A DNA stretch of 5,100 nt from Thaumarchaeota archaeon UBA183 (lineage in GTDB: Archaea > Thermoproteota > Nitrososphaeria > Nitrososphaerales > UBA183), in NCBI GenBank assembly GCA_002495205.1, contig DAEE01000028.1, positions 1 to 5,100 of the forward strand, written 5' to 3'. Position numbers and translations under genes: made by a program. Position 1 is the first letter of the stretch. Every line of letters starts with the position of its first letter. The notes below the pieces were generated by a model. It was not told the DNA's origin and did no database searches. It saw only the letters and a program-made list of their open reading frames with translations. Shown piece by piece: positions 1-5,100 of the stretch.

Positions 1-71
1 TGAAGCCGGTTTCAGCACTCTGGAAGACGGCTACCCTTCCGGCCCTACCCACCGCCAGCGCTTTGCGGGTT

Positions 72-1001
72 TCACTGTGTATTTACGTGCTCTTCTAGTT
101 CGGCTTTCATCCTGCAGACATTGCAGAGCCCAGTGGACGAAGGCTTGCCGCAGCTCCTGCAGGGCATCGTTTCCTTGTCAGAGGAGCGGGCGAACCTTGA
201 GATCACGTCGAGGCTCGAACGCAGGAGGACGTTCTTCATGCCCGGGTGGTTAGCCTCCATGGTGTTGAGGTAGTCCCGGACCTCGCTCCTCAGCCCCTCG
301 TGCATGTAGGGGCAGCTCACGCTCTGGAAGGGGACCCCGGTCTGGAACGCGTAGAGCGCTACCTCCTCCTCGTAAATCTCCATGAACGGCTTGACCCTCC
401 TGACTGGGAACGAGTCGTCCACGTAGGCCGGGTCGAGCCACCCGAGGCGGGCGACGTCGCCGTGCATCAGATTCATCATGAATGTCTGCACGTAGTCGTC
501 GAGATTGTGGGCTGTGGCCACAACTGTAGCCTTCGCGCGGACTGCGCCTTCGTCGATGGCCCTCCGCCTGAAGACCCCGCAGAAGCTGCAGGAGGACACC
601 GACCGCTCGTCCTTCCAGTCCAGGGCCTCGTCGAGGGAGAAGCCGAAGAGGTCCTTGTAGGACACGACGACCTGCTCGACGCCAAGCTCATCGGCTACGG
701 CTCGGGCGTGTTCCAGCGCCTCGTCCCTGTATCCAGCGACCCCCTCATCCACGGAGACTGCGACAATCTCGTTCCCCCTGGAGAGGTAGAGCTGGCTGAG
801 TATCTTCAGGAGCGAGAGGCTGTCCTTCCCGCCCGACACGGCGACTGCCACTCGGTCGCGGGGCCGGATCATCTTGTACTTCGAAATCGTCCGCCTTGTC
901 TTCTCAGTGATCGAGTCCTTGAAGCACGAAGCGCAAAGCACCTCCCCGGAGTACGTCCTTGTGTAGAAGGGCTTGCCTCCGCATCGTGAGCAGGCGGGCA
1001 T
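72..1001 (-). CDS. ncsA: Ncs6/NcsA-type tRNA 2-thiolation enzyme (PP-loop ATPase, TtuA/Ncs6 family)
   Basis: Cytoplasmic enzyme predicted to adenylate a tRNA uridine at C2 and replace the oxygen with sulfur. The 309-residue protein has an N-terminal zinc-binding group (C4, C7, C23, C26). The ATP-binding PP-loop SGGKDS lies at 56-61. CSFCG (C138, C141) and a distant C230 match the three cysteines that hold an Fe-S cluster in this family. TAHNLDD lies at 163-169, and a C-terminal zinc ribbon uses C281, C284, C293 and C296. Length is typical. The CSFCGVFRR stretch and the NLMHGDVARL region resemble Ncs6/CTU1 (wobble U34 thiolation) more than TtuA (U54), but the assignment is from memory of the families and TtuA remains possible. 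The ATG start directly precedes the first zinc group. A TATA-like box 27 bp upstream suggests a leaderless transcript divergent from the protease gene. Confidence 0.88.
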   Translation of the reverse strand: MPACSRCGGKPFYTRTYSGEVLCASCFKDSITEKTRRTISKYKMIRPRDRVAVAVSGGKDSLSLLKILSQLYLSRGNEIVAVSVDEGVAGYRDEALEHARAVADELGVEQVVVSYKDLFGFSLDEALDWKDERSVSSCSFCGVFRRRAIDEGAVRAKATVVATAHNLDDYVQTFMMNLMHGDVARLGWLDPAYVDDSFPVRRVKPFMEIYEEEVALYAFQTGVPFQSVSCPYMHEGLRSEVRDYLNTMEANHPGMKNVLLRSSLDVISRFARSSDKETMPCRSCGKPSSTGLCNVCRMKAELEEHVNTQ

Positions 1002-1024
1002 CGGATGAAACCGGCCGTTCCTCT

Positions 1025-1032
1025 CTATTTAG
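1025..1032 (-). promoter_or_regulatory. TATA-like box for the ncsA-type gene
   Basis: On the minus strand this reads CTAAATAG. Its centre lies about 27 bp before the ATG at 1001, the archaeal TATA-to-start-site spacing, which would make the transcript leaderless. It is one of only two AT-rich blocks in the 71-bp divergent spacer. Confidence 0.55.
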
Positions 1033-1040
1033 TCTCAACC

Positions 1041-1047
1041 CTTAAAG
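1041..1047 (+). promoter_or_regulatory. TATA-like box for the site-2 protease gene
   Basis: The sequence CTTAAAG is centred about 29 bp before the TTG start at 1073, consistent with leaderless transcription. It is a weaker match to the archaeal TATA consensus than the box on the opposite strand. Confidence 0.45.
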
Positions 1048-1053
1048 CGACAA

Positions 1054-1063
1054 GCCGGCCGGC
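1054..1063. repeat. 10-bp perfect palindrome in the protease promoter
   Basis: GCCGGCCGGC is its own reverse complement. It lies between the TATA-like box and the TTG start of the protease gene. A related CCGGCCG at 1011-1017 holds the mirror position before the ncsA-type gene. It could be an operator. In GC-rich DNA a palindrome like this can also arise by chance. Confidence 0.35.
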
Positions 1064-1072
1064 AAGTCAGAA

Positions 1073-2302
1073 TTGGAGCCTGAGGAGCACAAGAGGTTCG
1101 AGTTCATCTACGGCCTGGTGATGCTCAGGACCACTCGAGTCAACTCCCTGATGGACAGGATGGGGCGCTACAGGATAACGAAGCCCCTGGGATGGTTCCT
1201 GCTATACCTGCTACCAATCGGAGCCGGGATCGGGCTCTACATCTTCCTTACGAATTTCACGCTCTTCTTCTCGTCCCAGGTCCACTCCGTTGGGACCGCG
1301 GTCAGGAGCATCTCGCCTCTAGCGTACCTGGGGCTCCCCGGAATCAACCCATACATCCCGCTGCTGGACGGATGGGCGGCCCTCATAGTCGCCATGATAA
1401 TCCATGAAGGGGCCCATGGCGTGGTCGCCAGGAGCCTCGGATACCCTGTCAAGACTGCGGGCCTGCTCTTCCTCCTTGTAATCCCTATCGGCGCGTTCGT
1501 GGAAGTCGACGAGAAGGCGCTCAAGGCCGGGAGGGCGAGGGACTCAGGGCGCATCCTTGCGGCCGGAGCTGGGGTGAATTTCGTCGCAGGAATCATCTTC
1601 CTTCTGCTCCTTTCGAACGTAGTTTCGGCCATGACACCGGCGGCCAATGGAATTGCGATAGAACAGGTGAACGTCGGATCTCCCGCAGCCGCCGCAGGAA
1701 TACAGCCGGGAGACTTCCTGGTTAAGGTGGATGGAATCCACTACAACGATCCATCGAGCATCGCCAGCGCCCCCTGGTATCGCCAGGGGCAGGTCATCAA
1801 CCTCACCCTCTACAGGGGAGGCGAGACATTAGAAATCCCCAGCCTCACTGTGGGGACGAACCCGAACAACGCTTCGCTACCGTACATCGGGATTGCGAGC
1901 GTCGGCTTCTCTGACCTCCAACAGACCGTGTCGAGCTACTCCGGGGCGTTTCTCAGCCATCCCATCACCTACTTCTGCATCCCAGCCTTCCCGCGGTGCC
2001 AGAGCATCGCCCCCTTTTCCGACCAGCTCTCGGTGTTCTACACGTCCAGCTACGGCTCTTCCCTGGTCCCGCTGGCGAACCTCCTATATTGGATGTTCTT
2101 CCTCAACCTCAACCTCGCCATTTTCAACGCGATGCCCATCTACCCTCTTGACGGAGGACAGGCATTCGACGCTGGCTTGAGAGGTCTCGTGAGAGGGAAG
2201 GTCAGCGATAAGACTGTCTTCCGGATAACCGCCGGAGTCACCTTCGCGACCCTGTTCGTAGTGGCTAGCCTCCCCCTGGCAGCCTACCTGAACCTCATCT
2301 GA
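1073..2302 (+). CDS. Site-2 protease family membrane metalloprotease (M50) with PDZ domain
   Basis: Integral membrane zinc protease that cleaves substrates within or near the membrane; the substrate is unknown. The 409-residue protein has an N-terminal cytoplasmic stretch, a first membrane helix at about 40-62, and the zinc motif HEGAH at 111-115 inside a hydrophobic helix. Further hydrophobic segments lie near 129-142 and 160-184. A PDZ-like domain covers about 193-265 (GSPAAAAGIQPGD at its core). An extracytoplasmic-looking loop with C302 and C309 may form a disulfide. The second catalytic motif, NAMPIYPLDGG at 352-362 with D360 as the third zinc ligand, sits in a later helix, and a final helix covers about 383-406. 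All catalytic residues are present. The start is TTG; no in-frame ATG precedes it, and the next candidates (V16/M17) would remove a charged N-terminus. It is divergent from the ncsA-type gene and 46 bp upstream of a small membrane protein gene. Confidence 0.9.
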   Translation: MEPEEHKRFEFIYGLVMLRTTRVNSLMDRMGRYRITKPLGWFLLYLLPIGAGIGLYIFLTNFTLFFSSQVHSVGTAVRSISPLAYLGLPGINPYIPLLDGWAALIVAMIIHEGAHGVVARSLGYPVKTAGLLFLLVIPIGAFVEVDEKALKAGRARDSGRILAAGAGVNFVAGIIFLLLLSNVVSAMTPAANGIAIEQVNVGSPAAAAGIQPGDFLVKVDGIHYNDPSSIASAPWYRQGQVINLTLYRGGETLEIPSLTVGTNPNNASLPYIGIASVGFSDLQQTVSSYSGAFLSHPITYFCIPAFPRCQSIAPFSDQLSVFYTSSYGSSLVPLANLLYWMFFLNLNLAIFNAMPIYPLDGGQAFDAGLRGLVRGKVSDKTVFRITAGVTFATLFVVASLPLAAYLNLI

Positions 2303-2320
2303 CCGAGCCCCCCTTGCCCG

Positions 2321-2328
2321 TTAAATAT
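2321..2328 (+). promoter_or_regulatory. TATA-like box for the small membrane protein gene
   Basis: TTAAATAT stands out in the GC-rich 46-bp spacer after the protease stop codon. Its centre is about 25 bp before the TTG start at 2349, which suggests independent leaderless transcription rather than simple read-through from the protease gene. Confidence 0.55.
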
Positions 2329-2348
2329 CGAAAACAGCTCTAGTTCCG

Positions 2349-2615
2349 TTGCTGGACATACAGCCCCCTCCTGGCGCTGAGAACCTCATTCAGCAGTTTG
2401 CCCAGCAGTTCACATCGGCGGTCACTGTGCTCCTGACGACTGTGGACTCTACGGTCATAGACCTCTCCAGAGTCGCTTACGTGACTCTGCTGATGCTCGG
2501 CCTTCTGCTTTACTTCACCCACATAGAGCGGCGGCTGGGCAAGGACCTGATCAAGGGCGGGGTCGCACTGGCCATAATCTCTGAGTTCGTCTTCCCCGTG
2601 CTCAGTAAGCTTTGA
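2349..2615 (+). CDS. Small membrane protein of unknown function (88 aa)
   Basis: I do not recognise a family. Residues 1-41 are soluble-looking, with a glutamine-rich start and a moderately hydrophobic 21-32. A strong transmembrane helix follows at about 42-59, then a short charged loop (HIERRLGKD, 58-66) and a second hydrophobic segment at about 67-85. By the positive-inside rule the loop is probably cytoplasmic, with both ends outside (inference). The start is TTG because an in-frame stop lies at 2322-2324 and the only ATG is inside the first helix. The TATA-like box at about -25 supports this start. Its last 14 bases overlap the end of the convergent pelA gene. Position after the protease suggests a possible functional link, including a protease substrate or partner, but nothing in the sequence shows it. 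Confidence 0.7.
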   Translation: MLDIQPPPGAENLIQQFAQQFTSAVTVLLTTVDSTVIDLSRVAYVTLLMLGLLLYFTHIERRLGKDLIKGGVALAIISEFVFPVLSKL

Positions 2616-3660
2616 TCGCGTAGCGGAGGAGCGCCACGATTCCCCCGAACGAGGAGACCTGCTTCCCGAACTCCATGGAAGCGTCTGCCAGGTAGACAGT
2701 ACCCCCCCGGCCTTCGATGGTGTTCAGCACGTCCACCAGCTCCCCCTCGTCTACCCCAGCGAAGAAGACGTCGTCAGATACAGCGCAGGACTCAACGGCC
2801 CCCGATGCGGCGGCGAGCCTGACGCGAGGGAGCGAGTAGGCGACCTTCGAATCCCCTGTGGATATCCTCCTCACCACTTCGGCGACCAGCTTCTGCATCT
2901 CAATCACCAGGGAGTCCTTGGCCAGTGCCTCGAAGGACTGGACCTTGATCATGGCCCTGACGCCGTCCGCACCGGTCAGGTCGAGACCCTCGATGACGCT
3001 TACGGGGTGAGACTTCAGGCGCTCTCTGATCTGGTTGGCGATGCCGTTCTTGAAGTTCCCGGGGCCTGCGACTACGACCAGGTCTCCTTCACGGAAGAGC
3101 TGCGCGACTACTTCGGCGACCTTCGAGATGTACGGCTTGGGGCTCTGTTCGTCCCCCATCTTTCCCCCGAGGCCCGACTCGACGCTCGTGTCGTATGTGA
3201 GGTGTGAGCCGCTGAGGGTGCCGATGCCCGCTTCTCTCCTGTCGGCCGCGACCAGTATGAAACGGGAGGAAGCCTGTGTGGGCGGGCGGACCAGGTGGAT
3301 GTCGAGGGGAGTCCATTCGCGCTTCCGAAGCGTCAGGGAGTGGCCCGGCGAGAGCGTGACGGAGTGGGAGCCGACCTTGGTGACGCTTTCGTCGCTTGCT
3401 TCTACTATGGTCCCCCTCAGGCGTATCCTTTCGATGCTGCTGTCCAGGTGCACCTCCTCGACCGCCAGGGCAATGGTGACCTTGACCCTCTCCCCCTTGT
3501 CAGGGCGCGAGTACTCGTCTTCCTTCTTGACGACCCTCGAGCTACGGGTGACGACCACGTCCCCCTTCGCGATTAGGCGCCTGAGGGTCCAGAGGTCTTC
3601 GGCAGACTCGATGGTCAGAGAACAGTGGCCGTGCTTGGGGTTGAACTCGTTGAGTATCAA
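2602..3660 (-). CDS. pelA: Pelota (archaeal Dom34), mRNA surveillance and ribosome rescue factor
   Basis: Cytoplasmic eRF1-like protein. With an aEF1A-type GTPase it enters the empty A site of stalled ribosomes and, with ABCE1, splits them (no-go and non-stop surveillance). The 352 residues match the usual archaeal length. Domain 1 (about 1-130, Sm-like) carries ESAEDLW at 18-24. Domain 2 (about 131-255, eRF1_2-like) has VAGPGNFK at 197-204 and lacks the GGQ peptide-release motif of eRF1, as expected for Pelota. Domain 3 (about 256-352) ends with the family signature FGGIVALLRY at 338-347. The start is TTG, 9 bases after the dnaG stop. Only CTG could start further upstream, and no ATG occurs before domain 2. 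No clear Shine-Dalgarno site is visible, so translation is probably coupled to dnaG. Its 3' end overlaps a convergent small membrane protein gene by 14 bases. Confidence 0.95.
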   Translation of the reverse strand: MILNEFNPKHGHCSLTIESAEDLWTLRRLIAKGDVVVTRSSRVVKKEDEYSRPDKGERVKVTIALAVEEVHLDSSIERIRLRGTIVEASDESVTKVGSHSVTLSPGHSLTLRKREWTPLDIHLVRPPTQASSRFILVAADRREAGIGTLSGSHLTYDTSVESGLGGKMGDEQSPKPYISKVAEVVAQLFREGDLVVVAGPGNFKNGIANQIRERLKSHPVSVIEGLDLTGADGVRAMIKVQSFEALAKDSLVIEMQKLVAEVVRRISTGDSKVAYSLPRVRLAAASGAVESCAVSDDVFFAGVDEGELVDVLNTIEGRGGTVYLADASMEFGKQVSSFGGIVALLRYAIKAY

Positions 3661-3669
3661 CAGCCGAGG

Positions 3670-4836
3670 CTACTCTAGGCCGAGGTCTCGGAAGGTGCCA
3701 ATCCTGACGTCGCCAGGCACTTCGCTCAGCTCTCCGGTGCGGTGCCCGATTATTCCCTTGACGCCCATCTTGGCTGCTGACTCGACGAGGCGCTGGGTGA
3801 CAATCCCGTCGAAGATCAGATATTCAGCGCCGGTGGTGGATTCCATCTTCTGGACGAGCTCGCTGATTGGGAACCTCCCAATCTCCTGGAGGGCATGGTC
3901 CAGCAGGATTGCTTCTAGGGTGCCGTTCAGGTTCGGGTAAAGCTCCTTGGTCTTCACCACGACCGGCTCGTCGGGCTCCTCCTGGGCCTTGGGCGCTGCC
4001 CTCTCCGCGGCCCTCTCTCTGCGGGCAGGCTGTGCTCCCTCTGCTTTCAACAGGTTGATGACGTCGATGGGGGTCAGGTCCTCTACCTCCTTCCCCTGGG
4101 GCGCGTGCAAGACCTTCTCCACCTTCATGACCTGGGCCAGCTCCTTTTCGATGAGTTCCCCTCCCCTGTCGCCGTCAAGCACCGCAATCAAGCGCTTCTT
4201 CTTGCCGAGCTCGATTATCGAGTCCGGTATGCTCGTGCCTTCGAGAGCGACCACGTTCTCGATGCCCGCCCTGAGGAACAGGACAACGTCCGCCCTGCCT
4301 TCCACCAGATACACAAGCTCAGAGGAGTAGACGCCCGGCCCTGCCGGAAGGTTCTCCATGCCATAGTTGATCACCTTCGCCCGCTTGGTAGACTCGGTCA
4401 CGTCCTTGAGCAGGTTCTCCCCCTCGCTCGATGTCTTCGAGCTCCAGTCCCTGACAATCAGCTTGGCCCTGTCGACGATCTGCTTGCGCTTGACCGCCCT
4501 CACGTCTTCGATGTTCCCGACTGTGAATCGGGCGCTGCAAGGACCGACCTTGTCAACGCTCTCAACGGCAGCTGCAATCAGGGCAGCAGTGCCGATGTCC
4601 GTCGACATCGGGATAATCACCTCTCCCCTCGTCTTGTCGTTCTTGGACTCCAGATTGATTTCTATGCGGCCTACCTTCCAGCTCTTCTGGAGCTCGTTGA
4701 GATTCATTTCAGGGCCGAACAGCCCCTCGGTCTGTCCGAAGATCGCGCCGATGACGTCCGCCCTTTCAACGACTCCGTCTACTTCAAACTTGAGTTTGAC
4801 TAGATACTTTACTATACCTGAATCTGGCAATCCCAT
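3670..4836 (-). CDS. dnaG: Archaeal DnaG primase-family protein / RNA exosome subunit
   Basis: Archaeal DnaG has primer-synthesis activity in vitro and in several archaea is a stable exosome subunit that helps recruit poly(A)-rich RNA. The 388-residue protein has the archaeal N-terminal region (about 1-165) without the bacterial CHC2 zinc finger. Its TOPRIM domain (about 170-255) shows the acidic VEGRADV at 178-184 (E179) and DGDRGG at 221-226 (D221, D223), followed by the typical APQGKEVEDLT at 245-255. A charged, alanine-rich linker (about 264-292) leads to a conserved C-terminal domain (about 295-388). All expected acidic metal-binding residues are present. The ATG start is fixed by an in-frame TGA directly before it. 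AAGGAG lies three bases further up, close for a Shine-Dalgarno site. It is the first gene of a pair with pelA, 9 bases apart, and probably has its own promoter in 4837-4937. Confidence 0.95.
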   Translation of the reverse strand: MGLPDSGIVKYLVKLKFEVDGVVERADVIGAIFGQTEGLFGPEMNLNELQKSWKVGRIEINLESKNDKTRGEVIIPMSTDIGTAALIAAAVESVDKVGPCSARFTVGNIEDVRAVKRKQIVDRAKLIVRDWSSKTSSEGENLLKDVTESTKRAKVINYGMENLPAGPGVYSSELVYLVEGRADVVLFLRAGIENVVALEGTSIPDSIIELGKKKRLIAVLDGDRGGELIEKELAQVMKVEKVLHAPQGKEVEDLTPIDVINLLKAEGAQPARRERAAERAAPKAQEEPDEPVVVKTKELYPNLNGTLEAILLDHALQEIGRFPISELVQKMESTTGAEYLIFDGIVTQRLVESAAKMGVKGIIGHRTGELSEVPGDVRIGTFRDLGLE

Positions 4837-4839
4837 TCA

Positions 4840-4845
4840 CTCCTT
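4840..4845 (-). promoter_or_regulatory. Possible Shine-Dalgarno site for dnaG
   Basis: The minus strand reads AAGGAG followed by TGA and then the ATG. The match to the anti-Shine-Dalgarno end of 16S rRNA is good, but the three-base spacing is shorter than usual, so it may be weak or accidental. If real, dnaG has a leader RNA, unlike its neighbours. Confidence 0.35.
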
Positions 4846-4866
4846 GCATTTCTCTTTCACTCGTGC

Positions 4867-4886
4867 TTAACGGTGTTAATCGTTAA
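4867..4886. promoter_or_regulatory. 20-bp dyad, possible operator of the dnaG-pelA pair
   Basis: TTAACG at 4867-4872 is mirrored by CGTTAA at 4881-4886 with an 8-base spacer. GTTAAT also occurs twice in direct orientation (4875-4880 and 4882-4887). The block is strikingly AT-rich for this window and lies 30-50 bp before the dnaG start, where a regulator could cover the promoter or initiation site. Part of the AT-richness may instead be the TATA element itself, for example GTTAAGCA on the minus strand at 4864-4871. Confidence 0.4.
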
Positions 4887-4910
4887 TTGATTCTTGCGAA
4901 AATTGTCGGG

Positions 4911-4918
4911 GATATAAA
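4911..4918 (-). promoter_or_regulatory. TATA-like box, candidate promoter of dnaG-pelA
   Basis: On the minus strand this reads TTTATATC, the best TATA match in the window, preceded by a purine-rich BRE-like AAGAGG. It would start transcription near 4888, giving dnaG a leader of about 50 bases. The dyad at 4867-4886 would begin just after the start site. Closer, weaker alternatives are GATTAACA (4874-4881) and GTTAAGCA (4864-4871). Confidence 0.4.
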
Positions 4919-4937
4919 CCTCTTGGTTCCTGTCGCC

Positions 4938-5100
4938 CTATTCCATGTCCCGTGCGAACCGCGAAAGGTTCTCGATATGCAGAAAGACCCCGTGAGATGC
5001 GTTCTTCAGTCGCTGGCGTTCGCGGAGAGAGGTGCGGAAGCCATCGTGGGAAAGCCTCTTGATGAATCGCGAAGCTAATACAGCTCCCTCCCTGTCCAGG
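4938..5100 (-). CDS. 3' end of an unidentified minus-strand gene (partial)
   Basis: A minus-strand frame is open from the window edge to a TAG at 4938-4940, giving 53 visible C-terminal residues ending in RFARDME. The segment is basic, rich in arginine, and probably helical; I recognise no family. G+C is lower at the second codon position than at the first and third, as expected for coding DNA. It would share direction with dnaG-pelA and stop about 100 bp before dnaG, just ahead of the TATA-like box. Doubt remains: the opposite strand (4887-5078) is also open in a frame with nearly the same codon-position pattern, and a second minus-strand frame is open here too. The strand choice is therefore a judgement. 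Confidence 0.4.
   Translation of the reverse strand, partial: LDREGAVLASRFIKRLSHDGFRTSLRERQRLKNASHGVFLHIENLSRFARDME

Noticed and set aside
2..52. Possible start of a minus-strand gene after the thiolase gene (GTG at 50-52, 17 codons to the edge)
   Set aside because: Too short to judge. Other frames in 1-71 are also open and no promoter or ribosome binding site supports it. Nothing firm can be called in 1-71.
26..56. Minus-strand GCCGGAAGGGTAGCC, resembling the GGAA-tetraloop helix 8 of SRP RNA
   Set aside because: The conserved flanking CAGG and AGCA of the SRP symmetric loop are absent and the stem breaks after two pairs, so it is probably coincidence.
246..989. Long plus-strand open frame opposite the tRNA thiolase gene
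   Set aside because: The minus strand encodes a complete protein with all family motifs. The antisense frame has no recognisable motif and is expected in GC-rich coding DNA.
3035..3940. 301-residue plus-strand open frame opposite pelA and the end of dnaG
   Set aside because: It spans two well-supported genes on the other strand, is rich in Ser, Arg and Pro as shadow frames are, and has no promoter or domain I can see.
4105..4803. 232-residue plus-strand open frame opposite dnaG
   Set aside because: Antisense to the conserved N-terminal and TOPRIM regions of DnaG. It is His- and Leu-rich in shadow fashion, with no motif.
4887..5078. 63-residue plus-strand open frame starting at TTG
   Set aside because: It has no TATA-like box at the right distance from its start and no recognisable family. 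I prefer the minus-strand frame, but the point is open and is listed as a finding.
4939..5100. Possible structured non-coding RNA downstream of a plus-strand TATA-like reading at 4911-4920
   Set aside because: I could not match tRNA, SRP, RNase P or box C/D patterns. One TGATGA-like element (5060-5065) has no convincing partner D box, and the AT box reads better on the minus strand.

Overview
The window looks archaeal. Two genes belong to archaeal or eukaryote-type information processing: a pelota/Dom34 homologue and an archaeal-type DnaG primase without the bacterial zinc-finger start. Two others fit the same picture: a tRNA thiolase with three zinc/iron-sulfur cysteine groups and a site-2 protease. 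Several genes appear leaderless, with a TATA-like box about 25-29 bp before the start codon and little sign of Shine-Dalgarno sites. The DNA is GC-rich, and TTG starts are frequent (three of the five complete genes). A GC-rich member of the TACK archaea, perhaps a relative of the Nitrososphaeria, is my guess. That is inference only; no taxonomic marker was tested.

Layout. The left part (1-1072) holds a minus-strand Ncs6/NcsA-type tRNA 2-thiolation enzyme. A compact 71-bp divergent promoter region (1002-1072) separates it from a plus-strand M50 site-2 protease with a PDZ domain (1073-2302). A short plus-strand membrane protein of unknown function follows (2349-2615) and has its own TATA-like box. 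Its last 14 bases overlap, tail to tail, the end of a minus-strand pair: dnaG (3670-4836), transcribed first, then pelA (2602-3660). Their reading frames are identical and are separated only by a TAG codon and three more codons.

The right end (4837-5100) is an AT-rich regulatory stretch carrying a 20-bp dyad and a TATA-like box. Beyond it is probably the 3' end of another minus-strand gene that runs off the window.

Functionally, the window is mostly RNA-centred housekeeping. NcsA modifies tRNA, Pelota rescues stalled ribosomes, and archaeal DnaG is known both as a primase-family protein and as a subunit of the archaeal RNA exosome. The dnaG-pelA pair therefore suggests a link between no-go mRNA surveillance and exosomal decay. 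The membrane protease and the small membrane protein form a separate, membrane-related pair. I found no CRISPR array, insertion sequence, tRNA or rRNA gene, and no strong candidate for an entirely new system. The most interesting points are the dnaG-pelA arrangement, the dyad before dnaG, the divergent promoter and the uncharacterised small membrane protein.
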